Assembly (NCBI RefSeq): GCF_017573465.1
Contig: NZ_JAGEPF010000004.1
Location: 1-64,000, forward strand
DNA: 64,000 nucleotides
Direction of reading: 5' to 3'
Origin: Actinomadura violacea
Lineage (GTDB): Bacteria; Actinomycetota; Actinomycetes; Streptosporangiales; Streptosporangiaceae
Shown here piece by piece: positions 1-8,125 of the stretch; position 1 is the stretch's first letter; each line of letters starts with the position of its first letter. The position numbers were made by a program, and so were the translations under genes. The notes under the pieces are model-generated. The model saw nothing but the letters and a program-made list of their open reading frames with translations, had not been told where the DNA came from and ran no database searches.

Positions 1-415
1 CGGATCACTCCTGCACTGGACCCGCAAAATGATCGAGATCCGGCAACGCCACCCCGTCTTCGGCGTCGGCACCTACGTCGAACTCTCCGCCTCCAACCCC
101 TCCGTCCTCGCCTTCACCCGCGAGATCGACGAGACCGGCCCGGGCCAGGGCGGAGCGGACACCGTGCTGTGCGTGGCGAACCTGTCGCGCTTCCCGCAGC
201 CCGTCGAGCTCGACATGCGGCGCTTCGAGGGCTACTCCCCCGTCGAATGCATGGGCGGCGTGCAGTTCCCCGCCATCGGCGAACTCCCCTACCTGCTCAC
301 CCTGCCCGGCCACGGCTTCTACTGGTTCCAGCTGACGCCGCCGGACGTCGCGCCCGCCGACCCCGTCGCGGACCCGCTCACCGAACCCGGAAGCGACGCG
401 GAGAAGGACGGCTGA
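1..415 (+). CDS. treS: Trehalose synthase, C-terminal part (5' end outside window)
   Basis: Reading frame 2 is open from the first base, so only the last ~137 residues of the gene are present. The piece reads SLLHWTRKMIEIRQRHPVFG followed by a beta-sandwich tail ending in the GHGFYWFQL pattern, which is the usual C-terminus of the GH13 enzyme TreS that interconverts maltose and trehalose. The stop is at 413-415 and the downstream maltokinase gene starts two bases later. The TreS-maltokinase pair feeds trehalose into maltose-1-phosphate for the GlgE alpha-glucan pathway (family knowledge). The last ~20 residues are acidic and proline-rich and probably disordered. Confidence 0.9.
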   Translation, partial: GSLLHWTRKMIEIRQRHPVFGVGTYVELSASNPSVLAFTREIDETGPGQGGADTVLCVANLSRFPQPVELDMRRFEGYSPVECMGGVQFPAIGELPYLLTLPGHGFYWFQLTPPDVAPADPVADPLTEPGSDAEKDG

Positions 416-417
416 AG

Positions 418-1842
418 GTGCTGCCACCCGAGCACGTCCTCAGGCGGGACCTCGCGGAGTGGCTGCCCCGGCAGCGGTGGTTCGGCGGCAAGGACAGCCC
501 CATCGAGGACCTGTCGATCGGCACCGCCACCGAACTGCGCGCCGGCGACCCCGCGCTGCACCACCTCGTCCTCGACGTCCGGCAGAAGGGCGCGACCGAC
601 CGCTACCAGGTCCTGCTCGGCGTCCGCCGCGACCTGCCCGGACGGCTCGGGTACGCGCGGATCGGCGGGCCGCCCGGCGGCGCCGGCGCGGGATGGCAGG
701 TCTACGACGCCGCGCATGATCCGGACCTGACCCGGACGCTGCTGGAGCACCTGGCCTCCGGGGCTTCGGCCGGCCCGCTGCGCTTCCGGCACGTCCCGGG
801 CGCCCGCATCCGGACGGACCTGACGAGCCTGCCGATTACCGCCGAGCAGAGCAACACCTCGCTGCTGTTCGGCGACGAGTACATCTGCAAGCTGTTCCGC
901 CGGCTCAGCGACGGCGTCAACCTCGACCTGGAGGTCAACCTCGCGCTCACCCGCGCCGGCTGCGAGCACGTCCCCGCCGTCCACGGCTGGATCGAACTCG
1001 CCCCCGGCGGCGGCGCGGGCGGCGAGCCCGTCACGCTCGCGCTGCTGTCGGACTACCTGCGCACCGGCGCGGACGGCTGGAGCCTGGCGATCGCGAGCGT
1101 CCGCGACTGGTTCGCGCACGCGACGCAGCCGGACGACGACGAATGGGCGGAGCTGGACGCCAGCGCCGCAGGCGGCGACTTCGCCGCCGAGGCCGAGCGG
1201 CTCGGCGCCGCGACCGCGCAGGTGCACCGGGCGCTCGCCAACGCGTTCGGGGTGACGGTCGTCCCGGCGGAGGAGATCCGGGTGCTGGCCGCGCGGATGA
1301 ACGAGGAGCTGACCGGGACGTGCCGCGCCGTGCCCGGCCTCGCGCCGCACGCCAAGGCGCTGACCGGCGCCTTCATCGACCTGGCCGCGCAGGCGGAGCC
1401 GCTGCCGGTGCAGCGGGTGCACGGCGACTACCACCTCGGGCAGGTGCTGCGCTCGGAGTCGGGCTGGTCGCTGCTGGACTTCGAGGGCGAGCCGGCCCGC
1501 ACGCAGAGCGAGCGGCGCGCCCTGTCGCACCCGCTGCGCGACGTCGCGGGGATGCTGCGCTCGTTCGAGTACGCGGCGCGGTTCCTGATCACCGGGTCCG
1601 GGACGGTGCCGCTGGAGTCGGGCGGCCACCTGGAGACGCGGGCGCACGCGTGGGCGGCGCGGAACCGGGCCGCGTTCTGCCGCGGCTACGCGGCGGCGGG
1701 CGGCGCCGACCCGGCCGCGCACGCGGTGCTGCTGCGCGCGTTCGAGTTCGAGAAGGCGGTCTACGAGGTGCGCTACGAGGCGCGGAACCGGCCGGCCTGG
1801 CTGCCGGTGCCGCTGAAATCGCTGGCGCATCTGACCGCTTGA
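418..1842 (+). CDS. mak: Maltokinase
   Basis: A 474-residue protein that probably phosphorylates maltose to maltose-1-phosphate with ATP. The GTG at 418 is chosen because it follows the treS stop by 2 bp and gives the typical N-terminus (LPRQRWFGGK, residues ~15-24), while the open frame further upstream lies inside treS. The kinase-like fold shows the catalytic HGDYHLGQ loop at residues ~335-342 and the metal-binding LLDFEGEP segment at ~352-359. The length is close to known maltokinases (about 450). Coupled translation with treS is likely. The pair is often followed by glgB; here an unrelated gene follows, so the cluster may begin upstream of the window. Confidence 0.9.
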   Translation: MLPPEHVLRRDLAEWLPRQRWFGGKDSPIEDLSIGTATELRAGDPALHHLVLDVRQKGATDRYQVLLGVRRDLPGRLGYARIGGPPGGAGAGWQVYDAAHDPDLTRTLLEHLASGASAGPLRFRHVPGARIRTDLTSLPITAEQSNTSLLFGDEYICKLFRRLSDGVNLDLEVNLALTRAGCEHVPAVHGWIELAPGGGAGGEPVTLALLSDYLRTGADGWSLAIASVRDWFAHATQPDDDEWAELDASAAGGDFAAEAERLGAATAQVHRALANAFGVTVVPAEEIRVLAARMNEELTGTCRAVPGLAPHAKALTGAFIDLAAQAEPLPVQRVHGDYHLGQVLRSESGWSLLDFEGEPARTQSERRALSHPLRDVAGMLRSFEYAARFLITGSGTVPLESGGHLETRAHAWAARNRAAFCRGYAAAGGADPAAHAVLLRAFEFEKAVYEVRYEARNRPAWLPVPLKSLAHLTA

Positions 1843-1983
1843 TCAAAGGCACCGAATTCCGGCATCAATTCCCTTCCATGATCACGCAAAATCGGCCGGT
1901 TCTCCCCCATCCGAGCGCGGTCACCGGGTACCCGATTCAACGGCGGGATGATCAATCGACGAGGGAAAACGGAGAGCACGCGA

Positions 1984-3126
1984 ATGTGCATCGCACGCCA
2001 CTCACATCGGGACGGCGCCGGTCGCGGCCGGACCCCGCGCCGCGGGACGGCGGCCGCAAGACACCGGACGATCGCCGTGGCCGTCACCGCGACCGCCGCG
2101 GGGTTCGCGCTGGCGGTCCCGATGGGCGCCCCGGCCAGCGCCCAGCTCAACCCGACCGTGCTGAAGCGGCTGAACCTGGACGCCGCGACGCTGAGCAAGG
2201 TCAGGGCCTACGACCGGTACCGCACCGAGACCGCCGAGCAGCGCTCGGACGCCGAGCGGGCGCTGTCGTTCGCGCGCCGGCAGATCGGCAAGCCGTACCG
2301 GTGGGGCGCGACGGGTCCGTCCAGCTACGACTGCTCGGGCCTGGCGATGGCCGCCTGGCGCAGGGCGGGGGTGCGGCTCCCGCGCGTCACCTACTCGCAG
2401 TACCGGTCGGTGAAGCGCAAGGTCGGCCTCGGCGCGCTGAGACCCGGCGACCTGGTGTTCTTCCACGGGCGAAGTCACGTCGGCATCTATGTCGGGCACG
2501 GCCGCTTCCTGCACGCACCGCATACCGGTGCCCGGGTCAGGATCGACAGGCTCGGGGGCGCCCGAAAACGGCAGTTCGCCGGCGCGGTACGACCAGGAGC
2601 TCCGGCAAAACAGACATTTTCCCCGTCCATCCGCGAACTCGTCGACAAGATAGACCGAATGGCGGCGCAGGATCGCGAGGCCCGGCGAAAGCCGCCTGAT
2701 AAGCAGCGGACCCCCCACCTTCCGCCACCCGATGACACACCGGTCCACCACGCAGGAAAGCCCCCGGCGAACACCCCCGCACATCCCGCGGCCCAGGCAC
2801 CGCGAAGCGACGGCACGTCGAACCACCTGATGCCTGGCAGACCGGACAGAGATCCGGCCCCGCGGCCGAGGCACGTCAGGCCCGCCGCCCAGAAGCCGCA
2901 CCACGCGAACACCGGCCACGCGAGCACCGGTCACGCGAACGCCCACCACGCGGGCGCGCAGCATCCGGACGCGAACCAGCCGGACGCCCACGAGGCGGTC
3001 AAGCACCAGGCGAGCCCACCGCACGGAGACGCCGGGGACGGCCCCCGGTCCGGCTCCGGCTGGCGGTCCTGGACGCCGTTCGCGCACTCCAAGACGATGA
3101 AGGCGCCGGGTCACATTCCCGGCTGA
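1984..3126 (+). CDS. Secreted NlpC/P60 family peptidoglycan hydrolase with His/Pro-rich tail
   Basis: About 380 residues. ATG 1984 is preferred over ATG 1948 because GGAGAG lies 7 bases before it. A basic N-terminus and a hydrophobic segment ending in PASA look like a Sec signal peptide. The NlpC/P60 domain (~residues 85-190) has the catalytic Cys in YDCSG (~117) and His in RSHVGIYVG (~165), with the usual PYRWGATGP and LRPGDLVFF motifs; such enzymes cut D-gamma-Glu/diaminopimelate bonds in cell-wall peptides. The last ~170 residues are low complexity, rich in Pro, His and Lys, with short GHAN/GHAS repeats. No membrane anchor is visible in the tail. It appears to be a single-gene unit. Confidence 0.85.
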   Translation: MCIARHSHRDGAGRGRTPRRGTAAARHRTIAVAVTATAAGFALAVPMGAPASAQLNPTVLKRLNLDAATLSKVRAYDRYRTETAEQRSDAERALSFARRQIGKPYRWGATGPSSYDCSGLAMAAWRRAGVRLPRVTYSQYRSVKRKVGLGALRPGDLVFFHGRSHVGIYVGHGRFLHAPHTGARVRIDRLGGARKRQFAGAVRPGAPAKQTFSPSIRELVDKIDRMAAQDREARRKPPDKQRTPHLPPPDDTPVHHAGKPPANTPAHPAAQAPRSDGTSNHLMPGRPDRDPAPRPRHVRPAAQKPHHANTGHASTGHANAHHAGAQHPDANQPDAHEAVKHQASPPHGDAGDGPRSGSGWRSWTPFAHSKTMKAPGHIPG

Positions 3127-3214
3127 GCTGCGATCCCGGCTGATTCCGACCGCACCGCACCACTGCGCGACCGGCGGGAACGCCGGCGGCGTCACCCTGC
3201 CGAGGGGACGCACA

Positions 3215-3254
3215 GCGCGCCGCCATGGACGCCCGGGCGTCCATGGCGGCGCGC
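3215..3254. repeat. Perfect 40-bp palindrome
   Basis: Bases 3215-3234 are the exact reverse complement of 3235-3254, with no spacer and no mismatch. It lies between the NlpC/P60 stop and the aldo/keto reductase promoter. As RNA it would form a long GC-rich hairpin without a U tract, consistent with an actinobacterial terminator for the upstream gene; a protein-binding site is the alternative. Confidence 0.8.
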
Positions 3255-3258
3255 CCGT

Positions 3259-3289
3259 TTGATCTGGAGCGCACTCCAGGTGCTTGGCT
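3259..3289 (+). promoter_or_regulatory. MerR-type promoter with operator in a 19-bp spacer
   Basis: TTGATC (3259-3264) and a weak TTGGCT (3284-3289) are separated by 19 bp, and the spacer region carries the dyad CTGGAG-CGCA-CTCCAG (3264-3279). This is the layout recognised by MerR-family activators, where a long spacer is corrected by DNA distortion. Predicted transcription would begin at or next to the ATG at 3297, giving a leaderless mRNA, in agreement with the lack of a Shine-Dalgarno sequence. Confidence 0.6.
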
Positions 3290-3296
3290 TGGCCCC

Positions 3297-4283
3297 ATGA
3301 AGTACACGCAGCTCGGCCGCACCGGCCTGAAGGTCAGCCGCCTCGTCCTCGGCACGATGAACTTCGGCCGCCACACCGACGAGGCCGACGCCCACGCGAT
3401 CATGGACTCCGCGCTCGGCGCGGGCGTCAACTTCTTCGACACCGCCAACATCTACGGCGGCCAGGGCCGCACCGAGGAGATCCTCGGCGCCTGGTTCGCC
3501 AAGGGCGGCGGCCGCCGGGAGAAGACCGTCCTGGCGACGAAGGTGTACGGCGACATGAGCCCCGAGGGCGACCCGTGGCCCAACCGGGACCGGCTGTCGG
3601 CGCTGAACATCCGGCGCGCCTGCGAGGCGTCGCTGAAGCGGCTCGGCACCGACCACATCGACCTGTACCAGTTCCACCACATCGACCGGACGACGCCGTG
3701 GGAGGAGATCTGGCAGGCCGTCGACGTCCTCGTCCAGCAGGGCAAGGTGCTGTACGCCGGGTCGTCGAACTTCCCCGGCTGGGGCATCGCGCAGGCGAAC
3801 GAGACGGCCGCGCGGCGCGGCTCGCTCGGCCTGGTCAGCGAGCAGTGCCTGTACAACCTGGTCGAGCGGCGCGCGGAGATGGAGGTGATCCCGGCGGCGC
3901 AGGAGTACGGCCTCGGGGTCGTCCCGTGGTCGCCGCTGCACGGCGGGATCCTGGGCGGCGTGCTGCGCAAGCAGAGCGAGGGCCGGACGGCCCGGTCCGG
4001 CTCGGGCCTGTGGGCGAAGATGCTGGAGGACCCGGCGGAGCGGGCGCGGGTCCAGGCCTACGAGGACCTCTGCGACAAGCACGGCGTCGAGCCCGGGGAC
4101 GTCGGCCTCGCCTGGCTGCTGACCCGTCCCGGCGTCACCGGCCCCATCGTCGGGCCCCGCATCCAGGAGCAGTTCGACTCCGCGCTGCGCGCCGTCGACC
4201 TGGAGCTGTCGGAGGAGTTCCTGGCCGCGCTGGACGAGATCTTCCCCGGCCCGGGCACCGCGCCCGAAGCGTGGGCCTGGTAG
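3297..4283 (+). CDS. Aldo/keto reductase
   Basis: A 328-residue NADPH-dependent (beta/alpha)8-barrel oxidoreductase. ATG 3297 gives the standard MKYTQLGRTGLKVSRL start; an in-frame ATG at 3225 lies inside the palindrome and is rejected. Visible family features are the catalytic Asp/Tyr region FFDTANIYG (~residues 49-57), Lys in VLATKVYG (~83-90), His in QFHHIDRTTP (~124-133), and the cofactor end GPIVGPRIQEQFDSAL (~283-298). The physiological substrate cannot be read from sequence. The MerR-like operator suggests induction by a reactive electrophile or aldehyde, but no merR gene is adjacent. Confidence 0.9.
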   Translation: MKYTQLGRTGLKVSRLVLGTMNFGRHTDEADAHAIMDSALGAGVNFFDTANIYGGQGRTEEILGAWFAKGGGRREKTVLATKVYGDMSPEGDPWPNRDRLSALNIRRACEASLKRLGTDHIDLYQFHHIDRTTPWEEIWQAVDVLVQQGKVLYAGSSNFPGWGIAQANETAARRGSLGLVSEQCLYNLVERRAEMEVIPAAQEYGLGVVPWSPLHGGILGGVLRKQSEGRTARSGSGLWAKMLEDPAERARVQAYEDLCDKHGVEPGDVGLAWLLTRPGVTGPIVGPRIQEQFDSALRAVDLELSEEFLAALDEIFPGPGTAPEAWAW

Positions 4284-4295
4284 TCCCGGCGGGAC
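4283..4295. terminator. Small GC hairpin between convergent genes
   Basis: GTCCC-GGC-GGGAC begins at the last base of the aldo/keto reductase stop codon and sits between two convergent genes. It is short (5 bp) and without a T tract, so its role as terminator is only suggested by position. Confidence 0.35.
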
Positions 4296-4311
4296 GGCGG
4301 GCCGGCGGCCC

Positions 4312-6156
4312 TCAGCGCGACGCGGCGGCCGGGCCGGGGGCCAGGTGGCCGTCGAGCAGGCCGTCGAAGCTCAGCCGGACCAGGTCCTCGCCGAGGGCCG
4401 ACATCTCGCGCAGCGTCGCGGTCAGCTCGGCCATCTCGGCGAACGCGCGGCCGTAGTCGCGCTGGCGTTCGGGCGACAGCCGGGGGACGCGCATGCGGCG
4501 CAGGTCCGTCCGGCTCGACCCGGTGCCGGCGCGGGTGCGGGCGAAGGTCAGGAACCCGGCGAGGAACTCCGGGTCGAGGCGGCCCGGGTCCGGCCGGTAG
4601 AGGGTGAGGTACGGGCCGAGCGCGGCGCGCTCGTCGCCGACGACCCGGGCGGTGCCGGCGGCGGCCGCGACCACGTCGCCGGGCTCCAGCATGACGAGGT
4701 CGGGGTCGGCGGCGGCCGTGCCGGACGGCCCCGACCCCGAGGCGAGGTCGCCGGCGGTCAGCACGGCGACGTCGCCGCCGGCGGGCAGCCGCGCCGGGGC
4801 GTGCCGGACCGCGACGGCGCCGGTGCGCGCCAGCTCGGCGATGGTGGTGAACGGCAGCGGCCGCGGTTCGGGCAGCAGGTCCAGCGCGGGCGGGGCGGGC
4901 GCGGCGGCGGCGAACCGGTCCAGCGCGCCGGTGAAGCGGCGGCCGAACGCGGCGCCGGACTGCCGCGGCCGGTGCCGGGCCGGGCCGAGGTCGACCTCGT
5001 CGTCCAGCAGGTCGATGACCGGGACGGCGGACTCGGCGCCCGCGCCGCGCTCGTGCCGCCGCCATTCGCGTTCGGCGCGGCCGAGGTCCCCGGCGGCGTC
5101 CAGCAGCAGGACCGCGCCGGGCGGCCGCTCGCCGGGCTCGGGGCGGCGCAGCAGCCACAGGTCGGGCCCGCCGGGCGCGAGGGTGATCACGGCGCGGAGC
5201 GCGCCGGCGCGCAGCAGGCTGCCGCGGATCCGCCGGCCGGGGCGGCGGCTCGCGACGGCGGGCGGCATCAGCACCGCGGCGCGCCCGCCGGGCCGCACGT
5301 GCGCGAGGCAGTGCTGCACCCAGGCGAGTTCCGGCTCGCCGCGCGGCGGCAGCCCGTACTCCCAGCGCGGGTCGCCGGTCAGCTCGCCGTGGCCCCAGAC
5401 GCGGTCGCCGAACGGCGGGTCGCACACGACGGCGTCGGCGGCCTCGCCCGGGAACGCGTCGCCGCGCAGCGAGTCGGCGGCGACGACGTCGGCGGGCGTC
5501 CCGGCGAGCCGCAGCCGCACGGCGGCGATGCGGGCGGCGGCGGGGTCGCTGTCCTGCCCGAGCGCGTGCCGGGCGCCGGACGCCGACAGCAGCAGCGTGC
5601 CGAGCCCGCAGGCCGGGTCGAGGACGACGTCGCCCTTGCGGCAGGCGAGCCGGGTCATCAGCCGGGCCACGTCGGGGCGGGTGACGGTGAGGCGCCGCGA
5701 GTGCGCCGCCACGTACCGCTCGACGAGCAGGTCGAAGGCGGCGCGGTGCCCGCGCTCGGCCGCCAGGTCGTCCAGCAGCGCGGGCAGGCCGGGGTCGCGC
5801 GGGACGGTCCCGGGCCGCGGCGGCATCGCGCCGTCGTCCGGGCGCCGCGCCGCGGTGCCGCCGCGGGTCTCCAGCAGCCGCAGGCCGGCCCAGCCGACGA
5901 GGTCGGCGAGCCGGAAGTCGTCGCCGGACGCGCGCAGCCGCTGCCAGAGCCGGTCGCCGGCCGACACCTCGAACGGCTTGCCGTTGCGGGTGAGCCAGTC
6001 CTCGACGTCGGCGAGGGAGAACAGCGGGCTGGCGGCGGTGCCGCCGACCGGGCGCGGGAAGTCGTCGTGGCGGCGCCGCCAGTTGCTGACGGTGGCGCGG
6101 CCGACGCCCGCGAGCCGGGCGATGTCGCCCGCCGTGACGCCCGGATCACCGCTCAT
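4312..6156 (-). CDS. Orphan N6-adenine DNA methylase with N-terminal HTH and HsdS-like C-terminus
   Basis: A 614-residue protein in three parts. Residues ~8-60 form a helix-turn-helix (GDIARLAGVGRATVSNWRRR). Residues ~130-330 are a gamma-class N6-adenine methyltransferase: the SAM-binding motif DPACGLGTLLL and the catalytic DPPFGDRVWG (D/N-PP-F/Y) are present. Residues ~430-600 resemble a half target-recognition unit of type I HsdS (SSRTDLRRMRVPRLSPERQ plus a C-terminal helix). Modification and recognition are thus in one chain. No HsdR, nuclease or helicase gene is nearby, so it is probably an orphan regulatory or protective methylase. The DPPF motif appears intact, so activity is plausible. 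Confidence 0.8.
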   Translation of the reverse strand: MSGDPGVTAGDIARLAGVGRATVSNWRRRHDDFPRPVGGTAASPLFSLADVEDWLTRNGKPFEVSAGDRLWQRLRASGDDFRLADLVGWAGLRLLETRGGTAARRPDDGAMPPRPGTVPRDPGLPALLDDLAAERGHRAAFDLLVERYVAAHSRRLTVTRPDVARLMTRLACRKGDVVLDPACGLGTLLLSASGARHALGQDSDPAAARIAAVRLRLAGTPADVVAADSLRGDAFPGEAADAVVCDPPFGDRVWGHGELTGDPRWEYGLPPRGEPELAWVQHCLAHVRPGGRAAVLMPPAVASRRPGRRIRGSLLRAGALRAVITLAPGGPDLWLLRRPEPGERPPGAVLLLDAAGDLGRAEREWRRHERGAGAESAVPVIDLLDDEVDLGPARHRPRQSGAAFGRRFTGALDRFAAAAPAPPALDLLPEPRPLPFTTIAELARTGAVAVRHAPARLPAGGDVAVLTAGDLASGSGPSGTAAADPDLVMLEPGDVVAAAAGTARVVGDERAALGPYLTLYRPDPGRLDPEFLAGFLTFARTRAGTGSSRTDLRRMRVPRLSPERQRDYGRAFAEMAELTATLREMSALGEDLVRLSFDGLLDGHLAPGPAAASR

Positions 6157-6217
6157 CCCGCCACCCTACTTGATCTTCTGGAACGCCCTTCCGCGCGTGG
6201 AACGCCCGTGAATCCGG

Positions 6218-7069
6218 TCAACGGGCACTCCCCGGGGACGGATCAGGCACGGTGGGGCCGACCGTGGGGCCGGGCGCGGCGCCGCGCCCGCCGGCGCCCG
6301 CGACGGCGCCGACCAGCAGCGGCGCCCGCCCCGGCGGGTCCGCCGGGTCCGGCAGGCCGGCGACGACGTCGGCGACGACGCAGGTGATGTTGTCCAGGCC
6401 GCCGGCGGCGTCGGCGAGCGCGATGAGGCGGGCGACGGCGACGGCGGGGCGCGCGGCCCCGGCCAGCACGTCGCGGATCGTCCCGGCAGGGACGAAGCCG
6501 GAGACGCCGTCGGAGCACAGCAGGTAGCGGTCGCCGGGCGCGGCGTCCTGCCGGAACAGGTCCGGGCGCTGGTCGCCGCCGCTCTGCAGCGCGCGGACGA
6601 GCAGCGAGGCGCGCGGGTGGTCCGCCGCCTCGTCAGGGGTGATCCGCCCGCCGTCGACGAGGGACTGCACCATCGTGTGGTCGCGGGTGATCTGGAAGAG
6701 GGCGCCGCCGCGCAGCAGGTAGGCGCGGGAGTCGCCGATGTGCGCCACCGCGAACCCGGCGCCGTCCCAGGCCATGGCGGTCAGGGTGGTGCCCATCCCG
6801 TGCAGCTCCGGGTCGCCCGCGGCCAGTTCCTCCAGCCGCGCCGACGCCCGCGCCACCGCGGCGGCGAGCGCCGCGGCGGGGTCGCCGCCCGCGGGCGGAT
6901 CGGCGACGGCGGTGATGGCGGCGGCGCTGGCGACGTCGCCGTGCGGGTGGCCGCCCATGCCGTCGGCGACGGCGAGCAGCGCCGGTCCGGCGAACGCGGA
7001 GTCCTCGTTCACGCGCCGCCGCCTGCCGATGTCCGTCCCCGCCGCGTACCGGAGCCAAAGGTGAGCCAT
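6218..7069 (-). CDS. PP2C-family serine/threonine protein phosphatase
   Basis: A 283-residue metal-dependent phosphatase. The metal-binding motifs are in place: RRVNEDS near residue 18, VADGMGGH (~34-41), GDSRAYLLRGG (~121-131), CSDGVSGFV (~184-192) and DNITCVV (~228-234). There is no membrane segment or extra domain, so it is probably a cytosolic enzyme opposing Hanks-type kinases. It is shorter than PstP-type phosphatases (about 500 residues with a TM segment). The C-terminal ~45 residues are Ala/Gly/Pro-rich. It lies 61 bp downstream of the start of the methylase gene in the same direction, so the two could be co-transcribed with the phosphatase first. Confidence 0.88.
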   Translation of the reverse strand: MAHLWLRYAAGTDIGRRRRVNEDSAFAGPALLAVADGMGGHPHGDVASAAAITAVADPPAGGDPAAALAAAVARASARLEELAAGDPELHGMGTTLTAMAWDGAGFAVAHIGDSRAYLLRGGALFQITRDHTMVQSLVDGGRITPDEAADHPRASLLVRALQSGGDQRPDLFRQDAAPGDRYLLCSDGVSGFVPAGTIRDVLAGAARPAVAVARLIALADAAGGLDNITCVVADVVAGLPDPADPPGRAPLLVGAVAGAGGRGAAPGPTVGPTVPDPSPGSAR

Positions 7070-7255
7070 GTACGTCAGGAAAGCACGCTAAAACTCGATT
7101 CACAAGCAATCCGGCGACGACCTGGCCTTGCGTGAACGGCGGCCGGGGCGGCGCGGGCGCCCGGGCCGGCCGAAAGATCGCCGGGAGGGGGCGAAGCGGT
7201 ATACCGTTCCAATCGACACCGATCCCCACCTACTGCGCAGATGCGGAGCGGGCCC

Positions 7256-8104
7256 GTGAACGACGACCAGATCTCGATCGCCGACATCCCCAACGACGTG
7301 CCGACCTCGGCGCGCGCCTACGGGTGGCTCCTCGGCGGCAAGGACAACTACGAGGTCGACCGCCAGTTCATCCGGGGGCAGCTGGAGCACCACCCGGCCG
7401 GGCTGGACATCACCCGGCAGAACCGGCTGTTCCTGTACCGGGCCGTCCGCTACCTGACGGCCGAGGCCGGCATCAGGCAGTTCATCGACATGGGCTGCGG
7501 GCTGCCGACCGACGCCAACGTGCACCAGGTCGCGCGGCAGTTCGCGCCGGACGCGCGCGTCGTCTACGTCGACATCGACCCGATCGTGCTCGCGCACGGC
7601 CGCGCGCTGCTCGCCGGCGACGCGTCCACGACGGTGATCACCGCGGACATGCGCGACCAGAACGCGGTGCTGGAGCACGAGGACGTCAAGCGGCTCATCG
7701 ACTTCTCCGAGCCCGTCGCGACCCTGTTCCTGTCCGTCGGCCACCATCTGCCCGACGCCGACGACCCGAAGGGGATCCTGCACGCCGTCCTCGACCGCGC
7801 CGCGCCGGGCAGCCACCTGACCTTCTCGCAGGTGGCGTGCGACGACCCGGTCCGCAGCGCGGAGATGACCGCGCAGGTCACCGGCGCCGGGATCCCGTGG
7901 CAGACCCGCACGCCCGCCGAGATCGACGCGCTGCTGTCGGACTTCGACCCGGTGGAGCCGGGCCTGTGCAACCTGGTCGACTGGCGGCCGATGGACCTGC
8001 AGCCGCCGCTCGCGCCCGTCCCCGAGGAGCTGCGCCGCTACGAGGGCGCCTCGAAGCTGGACACCGGCATCTACGAGTATGGCGGGGTCCTGCGCAAGCG
8101 CTGA
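7256..8104 (+). CDS. SAM-dependent methyltransferase, DUF574 (Methyltransf_19) family, copy A
   Basis: About 282 residues. GTG 7256 is chosen because GGAG (7245-7248) precedes it by 7 bases; the in-frame ATG 7241 has no ribosome-binding site. Diagnostic features of this actinobacterial family are ARAYGWLLGGKDNYEVDR at the N-terminus, a degenerate SAM loop FIDMGCGLPTDANVHQVA, and VVYVDIDPIVLAHGRALL. Family members are Rossmann methyltransferases of unknown substrate that occur in many copies in actinomycetes. The palindrome CGGTATACCG at 7197-7206 may belong to its promoter. It converges with a second copy just downstream. Confidence 0.88.
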   Translation: MNDDQISIADIPNDVPTSARAYGWLLGGKDNYEVDRQFIRGQLEHHPAGLDITRQNRLFLYRAVRYLTAEAGIRQFIDMGCGLPTDANVHQVARQFAPDARVVYVDIDPIVLAHGRALLAGDASTTVITADMRDQNAVLEHEDVKRLIDFSEPVATLFLSVGHHLPDADDPKGILHAVLDRAAPGSHLTFSQVACDDPVRSAEMTAQVTGAGIPWQTRTPAEIDALLSDFDPVEPGLCNLVDWRPMDLQPPLAPVPEELRRYEGASKLDTGIYEYGGVLRKR

Positions 8105-8107
8105 CCC

Positions 8108-8125
8108 GAGCGGGCGGGGCCGCTC
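8108..8125. terminator. Bidirectional hairpin between convergent methyltransferases
   Basis: GAGCGG-6 nt-CCGCTC follows the stop of copy A and reaches into the stop of copy B. The stem is 6 bp, GC-rich and lacks a T tract. Its function is inferred from position. Confidence 0.4.

Noticed and set aside
1843..1983. c-di-AMP (ydaO-type) riboswitch before the NlpC/P60 gene
   Set aside because: Such riboswitches often precede cell-wall hydrolase genes in actinobacteria, but I could not find the conserved core sequences in these 141 bases.
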